This document shows, piece after piece, positions 34,012-43,275 of a DNA stretch of 44,033 nucleotides. The DNA lies in contig MSHL01000028.1 in the NCBI GenBank assembly GCA_001941135.1, positions 43,407 through 87,439 on the forward strand. The letters run 5' to 3'. Position 1 is the stretch's first letter. Every line of letters begins with the position of its first letter. The notes below the pieces were generated by a model. That model was not told the origin of the DNA and made no database searches. It saw only the letters and a program-made list of their open reading frames with translations. This DNA is from Ruminococcus sp. Zagget11 (GTDB lineage Bacteria; Bacillota; Clostridia; Oscillospirales; Ruminococcaceae). A program made the position numbers and the translations under genes.

Positions 34012-35073
34012 TTACTCGTAGCTTACAAGCGAGGAATCAACCTCTGCAAGAAGCTCCGTGTTGGTGAAAGAATCAAACTCTACAAGAGAAGTGTTAAGTC
34101 CCGATGAAAGCATATATTCAGAAAGCGTGTCGCAGGAATCCTTGAATGTCTGGTCAAACCCCACAGAATAAACATTCTTTTCCATTATAGCCTTGCAGGT
34201 TTCCGTATCGAGATTGATCTGAGCCGCAATTATTTCAGCACACTCATCGGGGTTGGCATTTATGTAGTCAGTAGCCTTAATCATAGCACGAAGATATGCC
34301 TTGCATGCCTCGGGATTTTCCTCGGCAAAGTCAGCGCTTGCATCGATACATACGATAAAGTCAAGATAGTTTACATCGCCTGTGTTATCGGGAAGATATG
34401 ACTTTGTACCTGTGAAAAGAACCTGTCCTCCAAATTCCTCGGCCTTAATGCCCCAAGGCTCCCATGCAGCGAAGAAATCTATCGAACCTGCCTCAAGAGC
34501 AGCAAGCATATCGGCAGCCTGAAGGTTTACAAGCTCAAAGGAATCAAAATCAACACCAAGGTCATCGCACATATTCTTAACGGCAACGATAACGCCCGCA
34601 CCGTCTGTGTAACCCATTTTCTTTCCTTCAAGATCCTTGGCGGTTGTGATTTCCAGTCCCGGTGCGCCTACTATTACCTGCGTATTACCCGCATTAACCA
34701 CAGGCGCAAGAAGACAGACCTCACTGCCCTTATCCACAAGGTTTATCGCCTGATAATTGGATATGGAATAAAATTGCGCTTCACCCGAAGCAACCATTGT
34801 GGTGGAAACCGACGGGTCTGTAAGGAGCTGAAGATCAACCTCAAGTCCTTCTTCTGCGAAAAAGCCCTTTTCCATAGCTATTATCTGCTGTCCCAAAATT
34901 TGCGGGTCAAATTCACCCAGGACAGTCACCTTAATACTGTCTGAAGCTGTAGATTCACCGGACGAATCCGTGCCCGAAGCTCCGGTAGTCTGAGATGATG
35001 AACCGCAGGCTGTAAGCATTGCCGCCATCATGAATACCGATGTAACAACCGAAAGCACCTTTAATTTTTTCAT
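34012..35073 (-). CDS. ABC transporter substrate-binding lipoprotein, NitT/TauT (NMT1-like) type
   Basis: 353 residues, ATG behind GGAGGAG. The signal peptide ends at lipobox LTAC (Cys near 23), followed by a Ser/Gly/Thr linker to about 46. The mature domain ([35 protein letters not shown]..., [23 protein letters not shown]) is the SsuA/ThiY-like fold that presents small ligands to the permease. It is the first gene of the allantoin operon, with a strong promoter at 35145-35173. The ligand is inferred from context to be allantoin or a related ureide. Confidence 0.9.
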   Translation of the reverse strand: MKKLKVLSVVTSVFMMAAMLTACGSSSQTTGASGTDSSGESTASDSIKVTVLGEFDPQILGQQIIAMEKGFFAEEGLEVDLQLLTDPSVSTTMVASGEAQFYSISNYQAINLVDKGSEVCLLAPVVNAGNTQVIVGAPGLEITTAKDLEGKKMGYTDGAGVIVAVKNMCDDLGVDFDSFELVNLQAADMLAALEAGSIDFFAAWEPWGIKAEEFGGQVLFTGTKSYLPDNTGDVNYLDFIVCIDASADFAEENPEACKAYLRAMIKATDYINANPDECAEIIAAQINLDTETCKAIMEKNVYSVGFDQTFKDSCDTLSEYMLSSGLNTSLVEFDSFTNTELLAEVDSSLVSYE

Positions 35074-35134
35074 GTGATCTCCTCCAATGTAGTATAAAAC
35101 AATTACACTATTTTTTCTGCACAGTTATCTTCTG

Positions 35135-35173
35135 CACTATGAATAGTGTACCCCATCAAACTTGCAATGTCAA
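35135..35173 (-). promoter_or_regulatory. Promoter and operator of the allantoin operon
   Basis: Minus-strand TTGACA (35168-35173), 17-base spacer, TACACT (35145-35150). A palindrome CACTAT-GA-ATAGTG (35135-35148) covers the -10 and start region, and a related half site ACACTATT lies at 35105-35112. This is a fitting place for a regulator such as PucR. The remainder of 35174-35362 is AT-rich and without recognisable genes. Confidence 0.7.
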
Positions 35174-35362
35174 TAGTTTGAAAATATTTCGGTTTATGAA
35201 AAAATTATGTATTTTTGTAAGTGACTTTACTTGTAAAATTCGCTTATTTTCTGAATTTCACGTTTTTTACCGCTTGATATTTCACATTTTGATTGTGCAG
35301 ACTGCCCAATTGAAAGTTTGCAATTTTATGCGTTTGAAATTTCAAAAATAGTCATTCTTTTA

Positions 35363-35391
35363 TTGACTTTATTCACCCGAGGAAATATAAT
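35363..35391 (+). promoter_or_regulatory. Promoter of the amt-PII gene
   Basis: Plus-strand TTGACT (35363-35368), 17-base spacer, TATAAT (35386-35391), 45 bases before the start codon at 35437. Confidence 0.8.
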
Positions 35392-35436
35392 TACATTAGG
35401 GATTTCTTTATTACTGTTTGTTACGGAGGTATAGTT

Positions 35437-37167
35437 ATGGAATTTTCTTCAATCAACACCCTATGGGTAATATTCGGGGCTTCCTTGGTTTTTATTATGC
35501 AAGCGGGATTTGCAATGCTGGAAACAGGCTTCACCCGCTCAAAAAATGCAGGAAACATTATAATGAAAAATCTGCTTGACCTTTCCATCGGACTTTTGGT
35601 ATACTGGATAATAGGCTACGGCATAATGTACGGAAGCGGCGGCAGCTTTGCGGGAGTAATTGATTTTTTCTCAAAGGGCAGCTATGATACAGGAAGTATT
35701 CCTAAATGGTGTCACCTTATATATTCGGCTATGTTCTGTGCCACAGCGGCTACCATTGTTTCCGGTTCAATGGCGGAGCGTACAAAATTCGGCGCGTACC
35801 TTATATATTCTGCTGTTGCAAGCTCGGTGGTATTTCCCGTGGTCGGTCATTGGGTCTGGGGCAACGGCTGGCTGTCCGCCATTTCCATTGACGGTGTGAC
35901 AGGCTTTAAGGATTATGCAGGCTCATCTATAGTACACCTTGTGGGAGGCACTGCCGCTCTTATAGGCGCATCGTTCATCGGTCCCCGTATAGGAAAGTAT
36001 GGCAAGGACGGAAAGGCAAGGGCTATCCCCGGTCACAGCGTTACCTTGGGCGCGCTTGGTATATTCCTGCTTTGGTTTGGTTGGCTCGGATTCAATATAT
36101 GCTCGGGAAAAGCCATCGATACGGATGAAGCGATTGCAACAGCCGGAAGTGTATTGATAAACACCTGTATTTCAGCGGCGTGCGCACTTATTGCAGCAAT
36201 GTCATTTTTATGGGTAAGATACAGAAAGCCCGATGTTTCCATGACACTGAACGGCGCTTTGGGGGGACTTGTGGCAATAACGGGAGCAAGTGCATATGTA
36301 TCAGTTGAATGTGCTGCGATAATCGGGATAATTTCCGGCATAATAACCGTATGCTCCATAGAATTCGTGGATAATGTACTTAAAATAGATGACCCGGTAG
36401 GTGCAATAGGCGTTCACGGAATGAACGGACTTTGGGGAACAATTGCAGTGGGACTGTTTTCCGAAACAACGGGATCACTTTTCACAGAGGGAACGGCACA
36501 GCTTAAGATACAGCTGTTAGGTGCGGTATGTATAATAGGTTGGACCTGCCTTATACTTATTCCAACATTCTTCATTCTAAAAAAGACAATAGGTATAAGA
36601 GTATCCCGTGAGGACGAGGTTGCGGGATTGGATATTTCGGAGCACGCACTGGAATCCTCCTATGCAGACTTTGTCATTGTAGATGATCAGACCTTAGTGG
36701 AATTTCCCGAAAACGTGGAATCCCTCCCCGAAGAGGCTATCCCTTTGGAGATGAACATAAATTCCGAGGATACGGAAATTTATATGGTCACGATTATATG
36801 CAAGCAGGAAAAGTTCGATGCCCTGAAAAATGCCTTGGACGATATTGGTGTAACGGGAATAACCGTAACACAGGCGTTAGGCTGCGGAACGCAAAAGGGA
36901 TTTAGGCACTATTACAGAGGAGTTAAGCTTGAAGCAAGACTGCTGCCGAGAGTAAAGGTTGAAATTGCCATAAGCAAAATTCCTGTGTCTGCGGTAATAA
37001 ATGCAGCGAGAAAGGCTCTTTACACAGGTCATATTGGTGACGGAAAGATTTTCGTAAGTCCCATATACAATGTAGTACGAGTAAGGACAGGAGTTTCGGG
37101 ATATGACGCTCTCCAGGACGACAGAACAGCGTTGGAAAAGGAAACAAAGAGCGAAACAACCACATAA
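35437..37167 (+). CDS. amt: Ammonium transporter with fused C-terminal P-II domain
   Basis: 576 residues, ATG behind GGAGG. Residues 1-395 form the Amt/Mep channel with about eleven helices, and pore twin histidines His167 (SIVHLVGG) and His327 (GVHGMNGLWG). A linker (about 396-445, acidic) leads to a complete P-II domain (about 446-560): T-loop GCGTQKGFRHYYRGVKLEARLLP with Tyr493 at the uridylylation position, and the nucleotide-binding GHIGDGKIFV motif. P-II normally plugs Amt when nitrogen is plentiful; here regulator and channel are one chain. It diverges from the allantoin operon, which releases ammonia. Such fusions are known in some bacteria but are not the common form. Confidence 0.94.
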   Translation: MEFSSINTLWVIFGASLVFIMQAGFAMLETGFTRSKNAGNIIMKNLLDLSIGLLVYWIIGYGIMYGSGGSFAGVIDFFSKGSYDTGSIPKWCHLIYSAMFCATAATIVSGSMAERTKFGAYLIYSAVASSVVFPVVGHWVWGNGWLSAISIDGVTGFKDYAGSSIVHLVGGTAALIGASFIGPRIGKYGKDGKARAIPGHSVTLGALGIFLLWFGWLGFNICSGKAIDTDEAIATAGSVLINTCISAACALIAAMSFLWVRYRKPDVSMTLNGALGGLVAITGASAYVSVECAAIIGIISGIITVCSIEFVDNVLKIDDPVGAIGVHGMNGLWGTIAVGLFSETTGSLFTEGTAQLKIQLLGAVCIIGWTCLILIPTFFILKKTIGIRVSREDEVAGLDISEHALESSYADFVIVDDQTLVEFPENVESLPEEAIPLEMNINSEDTEIYMVTIICKQEKFDALKNALDDIGVTGITVTQALGCGTQKGFRHYYRGVKLEARLLPRVKVEIAISKIPVSAVINAARKALYTGHIGDGKIFVSPIYNVVRVRTGVSGYDALQDDRTALEKETKSETTT

Positions 37168-37171
37168 AAAT

Positions 37172-37217
37172 TCAGCTTTCGATACAAAATCTGATTGTAT
37201 CGGAAGCTGATTTTTTT
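37172..37217 (+). terminator. Terminator of the amt-PII gene
   Basis: Sixteen-base arms TCAGCTTTCGATACAA (37172-37187) and TTGTATCGGAAGCTGA (37195-37210), with one G-T pair, followed by seven T residues. Confidence 0.93.
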
Positions 37218-37299
37218 GACTTTTGTCGGTGAGAATGGCGGCGGATGTGTTTAATAGCTCTTAACCGTGCGGCTCATATTTGAAAATTCTTTCACTATA

Positions 37300-37416
37300 T
37301 TAAAGAAATCTTTCCATTATATATCGTTTGATAACAGCGCCATTTGACATTTTTGGTTCAATCTCTTCTATAAAATCAAAACCACGTAAATAATATTGTT
37401 GAGCACGTACATAGCT
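37300..37416 (-). pseudogene. Possible gene remnant (acetyltransferase-like C-terminus)
   Basis: A 38-codon open stretch on the minus strand reads SYVRAQQYYLRGFDFIEEIEP then KMSNGAVIKRYIMERFL and stop. The pattern RAQxYYxxGFxFxEEI...NG..IKRY resembles the C-terminal end of GNAT acetyltransferases, where an AxxFYxKxGF motif is followed by a last strand. There is no start codon with ribosome site, and stop codons lie just upstream, so it cannot be an intact gene. The rest of 37218-37494 shows no other gene. This is a weak call, based on resemblance only. Confidence 0.3.
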
Positions 37417-37494
37417 TTAATCTGTATCTCATCATTGGGCACGTTCGTGGCTTTTCATGGTCGGAACGCGCCCTTAACACGCAAGAAAAATAAA

Positions 37495-37531
37495 GGAGCA
37501 GCCGCAATTTTCTGCGGCTGCTCCGATTTTT
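37495..37531 (-). terminator. Terminator of the enolase gene
   Basis: Perfect 12-bp arms GGAGCAGCCGCA (37495-37506) and TGCGGCTGCTCC (37513-37524). On the minus strand TTTATTTTTC follows; on the plus strand GATTTTTTT follows, so it can work in both directions. Confidence 0.92.
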
Positions 37532-37546
37532 TTATGGGGATTTATT

Positions 37547-38872
<1,326 letters not shown>

Positions 38873-38962
38873 TTAGGATAATAGCTTTGCGGAATACATA
38901 TCCGTAAAGCTCTGCGAATGCAGCCGAAATTATTATATCCCAACCACATTCATCTACACTTA

Positions 38963-38991
38963 ATTCTACCACAGGCGCATTTATTTGTCAA
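38963..38991 (-). promoter_or_regulatory. Sigma-A promoter of the enolase gene
   Basis: Minus-strand TTGACA (38986-38991), 17-base spacer, TAGAAT (38963-38968), leaving a leader of about 110 bases before the ATG at 38845. The stretch 38992-39101 holds nothing else recognisable. Confidence 0.8.
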
Positions 38992-39101
38992 GAATCATTT
39001 GAAACAAGCACTCTTTTTTTACATATTGTACAAATTAAGGCAAAATTCAGCGTAAAATTTAGTGAATGCTTCAATAAGGGACATGGGTCGTAAGCCATAT
39101 A

Positions 39102-39130
39102 GAAAAAGGGCGACGGTATAACCATCGCCC
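39102..39130 (-). terminator. Terminator of the HtrA-like protease gene
   Basis: Minus-strand arms GGGCGATGGT (39121-39130) and ACCGTCGCCC (39108-39117), with one G-T/mismatch position, followed by TTTTTC. Confidence 0.85.
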
Positions 39131-39178
39131 CAGAATATCGGTAATACAGTGACAGGGCAATGCCCCTATCGAAAGCTG

Positions 39179-40702
39179 TCAATTACTTGAAGTTGTGTTT
39201 TCCATAAGTGTAAAGGTTATTTCAAACTTGGTTTCCTCATCGGTTATGGATTTACGATAAACCTTGGCTGTCACCACATCTCCCGGTGACTTTGAGTTAA
39301 GGAACTCGTTTACTGCTGATGTGGTAAGCATCTGTATACCGTCAATCTCGGTGATAATATCATCAACCTGCAGCTCAGTATTGGAAATATCGCAGTCCTC
39401 GGCAATTGTGGCAACACGAAGTCCCGGCTTAATCCCCAATGCGGCGGCACTTTCGGCATCTATGAGCATATAAGTAATACCCACTCTTGCTCTTCCTCCC
39501 ACATAGCCTTGGGAAATGATATCCTCCACTATTGGCACGAAAAAGTCACTGGCTATGGCAAAGCCGATATTTTCCGAGCCTGTACTGCTGTACTTGCTTG
39601 TTACCATTCCCACGACCTGACCGTACATATTTATAAGCGCACCGCCCGAATTCCCGAAATTAAGGCAGGCATCGGTCTGAACACAGGTTATGGGATAGCC
39701 CGTATAGCTGTTAATTTGGCGGTGAACGTAGGACACACAGCCGCTTGAAACAGAGTCGGTATAACCGCCCGCATTTCCGATAGCTATTACCTGCTCTCCC
39801 CTTTTAAGCTCGCTTGATACGCCTATATCGGCGGAGGTAAGATCCTCCGCATCAATTTTAAGCACGGCAATATCCGTACTGGTGTCGCTGCCTATTACTG
39901 TCGCTTCAAACTCCCTTTCATCACTCAGCTTTGCCTTAAAGCGGGTGTTGCCCGAAACAATATGGGCATTTGTGAGAATATATCCGTCGTCGGAAATGAT
40001 AATTCCCGATCCGGAGCTTGTGGGTGCAATTACCGTTGACCCGTAGGTATACAAGTTAACAATAGGGGCTTGGGCATATTCCACAGCGCCCTCGGAGGTA
40101 AATAATCCTGTTTCCTCGTCAGCATATAAGCTCTCGTCAACAGCGGGCTTATTCTTCACGGGAAGAGTTATGCTCACATTTGAGGCAGACCCATCGGTCG
40201 ATTGCTGTGCGGAAGACGAATCGCTGTATGAATTGTCATTATTTGAGGCAAGCAGCAGCATAATTGCGGCAGCAACTGCAACAACTATTACAGCTATAGC
40301 TATAATCCAACCCTTATGCGGCTTTTTCTCGGCAGGATTTAAATCAGATGCGGGAGAAACAGGCGGGGGCGTAGGAGGTGCGGGATGAGTCGGTCGATTG
40401 GGCTGCCCGTTCGGCTGCCCATATTGTGAATTGCCATACATACCTGCATAAGGATTTTGAGGTGCATAACCGTAATAAGGCGGTTGTGGCTGATTATATC
40501 CGCTGTAATTATAGCTTTGTTCACCGAAGATGTTCGGCTGCTTTTGCTGTTGGGGCGGAATTGCCTGCTGTGGCTGTTCGGCACCAATCGCCTGCTTCTC
40601 GGCAAAGCCCTTGCCGCTCTCCGCCTGTGCATCGGTGGTAATTTGGTCGGAAGTATCAGTATTTTCACCGCCCATATCCTTATTTTCGGGAAAAGTATCC
40701 AT
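39179..40702 (-). CDS. HtrA/DegP-like membrane-anchored serine protease with PDZ domain
   Basis: 507 residues from ATG at 40700-40702 (GGAG seven bases before); an earlier ATG four codons up has no better site. The cytosolic N-terminus (1-130) is Gln/Pro/Gly/Tyr-rich and disordered. It is followed by one membrane helix (about 131-153), a Ser/Asp linker, a trypsin-like domain with His247 (TNAHIV), Asp277 (STDIAVLKID) and Ser352 (GNSGGAL), and one PDZ domain (about 400-490). The protease faces outward and cuts misfolded secreted proteins. It lies 86 bases downstream of a histidine kinase gene, a common arrangement for envelope-stress systems. Confidence 0.92.
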   Translation of the reverse strand: MDTFPENKDMGGENTDTSDQITTDAQAESGKGFAEKQAIGAEQPQQAIPPQQQKQPNIFGEQSYNYSGYNQPQPPYYGYAPQNPYAGMYGNSQYGQPNGQPNRPTHPAPPTPPPVSPASDLNPAEKKPHKGWIIAIAVIVVAVAAAIMLLLASNNDNSYSDSSSAQQSTDGSASNVSITLPVKNKPAVDESLYADEETGLFTSEGAVEYAQAPIVNLYTYGSTVIAPTSSGSGIIISDDGYILTNAHIVSGNTRFKAKLSDEREFEATVIGSDTSTDIAVLKIDAEDLTSADIGVSSELKRGEQVIAIGNAGGYTDSVSSGCVSYVHRQINSYTGYPITCVQTDACLNFGNSGGALINMYGQVVGMVTSKYSSTGSENIGFAIASDFFVPIVEDIISQGYVGGRARVGITYMLIDAESAAALGIKPGLRVATIAEDCDISNTELQVDDIITEIDGIQMLTTSAVNEFLNSKSPGDVVTAKVYRKSITDEETKFEITFTLMENTTSSN

Positions 40703-40756
40703 TGTAATCTCCATTCCGCCCCATATTATACAAGGGGCTTTTATGAAATAAACCAA

Positions 40757-40776
40757 GGGAAACAATAGCGTTTCCC
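40757..40776 (-). terminator. Hairpin between kinase and protease genes
   Basis: Seven-base arms GGGAAAC (40757-40763) and GTTTCCC (40770-40776). On the minus strand TTGGTTTATTTC follows, a weak T-rich tail. It may terminate part of the kinase transcript before the protease gene. Confidence 0.5.
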
Positions 40777-40788
40777 CTGTAATTACTA

Positions 40789-42210
40789 TTATCTGTGATT
40801 AGGCTGCGGTGCGGATTTCAAGGTGAACTCAAACTCGGTGTATTCTCCCGCCTTGCTCCGTACCAGTATCTCACCGTTATGGAGCTTGACGATTGACCTT
40901 ACAATCGAAAGTCCAAGACCTACGCCTGTTTTATCCTTACCCCTCGACTCATCTGTTTTATAGAATCTGTCAAAGACCTTATTCATCTCATTTTTCTTCA
41001 AACCCTCACCGCTGTTGCGGATAAGGATATGCAGCATACCGTCCTCAAACGGCTGAAAGCTGTAGGAGATAAATCCGCCCTCATCAACGAATTTAACCGC
41101 ATTTTCGGTAAGATTATATATTACCTGCTGTATCAAATCCGTATCCGCCGAAGCGAAATGTCTGTCGGAATCCAGTCCCCGCACATCTACCTTTTTTGCG
41201 CTTATACGATTTTCAAAGAGCAGCACCGTCTTAACGGCTACCTCGGTAACATCGAAAACCTCGGTTTGCAGCTCCATTTCCCCGGACTCATACTTTGATA
41301 TATTCAGCATGGATCGGACAAGCCTTGAAAGACGTCCCACTTCCTCGGAAACTATCTTTAGGTAATGTCTGTGCATATTTTCTGGAATAGTTCCGTCTAA
41401 AATGCCGTCCACAAACCCGCCGATTGTAGTCATAGGCGTTTTAAGCTCATGAGAGACATTGGATATGAAGCTTTTACGGGTTTCCTCAATCTCTTCGAGA
41501 GAATACGCCATTTCATTCATTGAATTGGCAAGGTAGCCCAACTCACTGCTATCCGAAACAACTATCTTTTTGGAAAAATCGCCCTCACTGAAACGCTGTG
41601 CCGCCATTGTCATAGTCTTTATGGGACGCAACATTTTCCCTATTACGTACCGCAATAAAATCGACATGACAATTAGCAGAACCGCAAGCAGTATCAACGC
41701 ATCTATTATCATATTTGCAAGATATGCGGTAACCTCTCTTGTGGGAAAGCTCGTTGCAAGGTAATAGCTTTTACCGTCTGCCTCAAGCATAACCAGCAGA
41801 GAACAGACCTTTTCACCGAAAAAGCCGTTTAAGGTGCTTTCGGAGAAATATCCGCCATCTCCGATAAGGGAAATGATATTTCCCGCAAGAGTGCTTATTG
41901 TCGGGGAAAGAGCAATACCGCAATTGTTTTCGGAATAAATCAGATTGCCTCCCTCGTCAAAGAGGAACAGTCCCATATCGGAAACTTTCGAAAGCGGCAA
42001 ATCAGCCGTTTCAAGCTCCAAATCGGAAATATCGGAAAGCTGCTCCAAGGCTGCAGCAGCCCGCCGAGAGCAGTCCTCCATGTAGCTGCACCGATCATTC
42101 TTATACACCACAACGGAAGAGAATATCAAAAAGGATGACGTAATAAGTATCGCTGCGGCAATAAGCGAAAAGGCAACGGTGAAGTACATGAAAGAAATGC
42201 TTTTACGCAT
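40789..42210 (-). CDS. Sensor histidine kinase (OmpR-class partner)
   Basis: 473 residues. Two membrane helices (about 10-35 and 167-188) enclose an extracellular sensor of about 130 residues. Then come a HAMP linker (about 190-245), HisKA domain with phospho-accepting His254 in SNVSHELKTPMTT, and ATPase domain with N-box LTENAVKF and G-boxes near DKTGVGLGLSIV. The gene overlaps the response regulator end by eight bases, so translation is coupled. Family-wise it resembles general envelope or antibiotic-stress kinases; the signal is unknown. Confidence 0.92.
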   Translation of the reverse strand: MRKSISFMYFTVAFSLIAAAILITSSFLIFSSVVVYKNDRCSYMEDCSRRAAAALEQLSDISDLELETADLPLSKVSDMGLFLFDEGGNLIYSENNCGIALSPTISTLAGNIISLIGDGGYFSESTLNGFFGEKVCSLLVMLEADGKSYYLATSFPTREVTAYLANMIIDALILLAVLLIVMSILLRYVIGKMLRPIKTMTMAAQRFSEGDFSKKIVVSDSSELGYLANSMNEMAYSLEEIEETRKSFISNVSHELKTPMTTIGGFVDGILDGTIPENMHRHYLKIVSEEVGRLSRLVRSMLNISKYESGEMELQTEVFDVTEVAVKTVLLFENRISAKKVDVRGLDSDRHFASADTDLIQQVIYNLTENAVKFVDEGGFISYSFQPFEDGMLHILIRNSGEGLKKNEMNKVFDRFYKTDESRGKDKTGVGLGLSIVRSIVKLHNGEILVRSKAGEYTEFEFTLKSAPQPNHR

Positions 42211-42904
42211 TATCTTCCTCTGCCTCGAATTTATAGCCTACGCCCCAAACAGTTTTCAGCGCCCACTTGTCCGAAACACCCTCAAGCTTTTCTCTCAGGC
42301 GCTTAATATGAACGTCTATTGTACGGGAATCGCCGTAATATTCAAATCCCCATACCTCATCCAAAAGCTGATCTCTGGTATAAACCCTGTTGGGATTGGA
42401 AGCAAGATAAAACAGCAGCTCCAGCTCCTTGGGAGGAGTGTCCTGAACCTTGTCGCCCACACGCAGCTCATATCTTGTCATGTTTACAACAAGCTTATCA
42501 TACTTAACTTCCTTGATTTCAAGCTCATTTGAGGACTGACCTGTACGTCTTGTAACCGCCTTAATTCTCGCGATAACCTCTTTGGTATCAAAGGGCTTTA
42601 CCACATAGTCGTCTGCGCCAAGCTCAAGACCCAACACCTTATCAAAGGTTTCGCTCTTTGCGGTTATCATAATAATCGGAGCGTTGGATTTCTTTCTGAT
42701 TTCACGGCAAACCTGCCAGCCGTCAAGTCCCGGCAGCATAATATCGAGAAGTACAATATCCGGTTTAAGTGCATTGAACTTTATGACAGCCTCATCGCCG
42801 TCGTGGGAAATCATAACTCCGTAACCTTCCTTTTCAAGATACAGCTTAAGCAGTTCACAAATATTGTTATCGTCGTCAACTACCATTACTTTACCAAGTG
42901 ACAT
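42203..42904 (-). CDS. Response regulator, OmpR/PhoB family
   Basis: 233 residues from ATG at 42902-42904 (GGAGG eight bases before). The receiver domain (1-115) has the acidic cluster VVDDDNN, phosphorylated Asp54 in LLDIMLPG, and the K of VVKPFD. The winged-helix DNA-binding domain (about 130-230) has PPKELELLFYLASNPNRVYTR and DSRTIDVHIKRLREKLE. It is activated by the downstream kinase and may regulate its own operon through the inverted repeat at 43026-43063. The gene order regulator-kinase-protease suggests a role in envelope homeostasis. Confidence 0.94.
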   Translation of the reverse strand: MSLGKVMVVDDDNNICELLKLYLEKEGYGVMISHDGDEAVIKFNALKPDIVLLDIMLPGLDGWQVCREIRKKSNAPIIMITAKSETFDKVLGLELGADDYVVKPFDTKEVIARIKAVTRRTGQSSNELEIKEVKYDKLVVNMTRYELRVGDKVQDTPPKELELLFYLASNPNRVYTRDQLLDEVWGFEYYGDSRTIDVHIKRLREKLEGVSDKWALKTVWGVGYKFEAEEDNA

Positions 42905-43025
42905 AACAAATTCCTCCCTGTTTTTATTTTTAAATCGGACGGACAGCTTAAGAAATACCGCCCAATTTTTTCGGAACGCATCCCATAAAACCACTGTTAT
43001 GGGAATACAGACTAAACTATATACC

Positions 43026-43063
43026 ATTATAACGGATTACAGTCGGAAATTATCCGTTATAAT
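43026..43063. promoter_or_regulatory. 12-bp perfect inverted repeat upstream of the two-component genes
   Basis: Arms ATTATAACGGAT (43026-43037) and ATCCGTTATAAT (43052-43063) flank 14 bases. Each arm ends in a TATAAT read outward, one per strand, and no good -35 stands before either. This is typical of an activator-dependent promoter or operator. It lies about 120 bases before the regulator start. The rest of 42905-43204 has no gene. Confidence 0.55.
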
Positions 43064-43204
43064 ATGTCCATATCATTAACGGTTTGTAAATTTCATAAAA
43101 TAACACATCAAAGTTTATGCGAGTTTAAAACAAAATTCATATTCGCGTCTACTTAAAATACATATTTTAGATATTATGAACAAAAAATTACACAATTCTT
43201 TCCC

Positions 43205-43233
43205 TTGACATAATCGCCGTAAAGTCGTATAAT
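43205..43233 (+). promoter_or_regulatory. Sigma-A promoter of the right-edge gene
   Basis: TTGACA (43205-43210), 17-base spacer, TATAAT (43228-43233), 42 bases before the ATG at 43276. Confidence 0.85.
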
Positions 43234-43275
43234 TATTATGTATTCACCCTTACTTGAAAGGAAGTTTTTTTGCAC

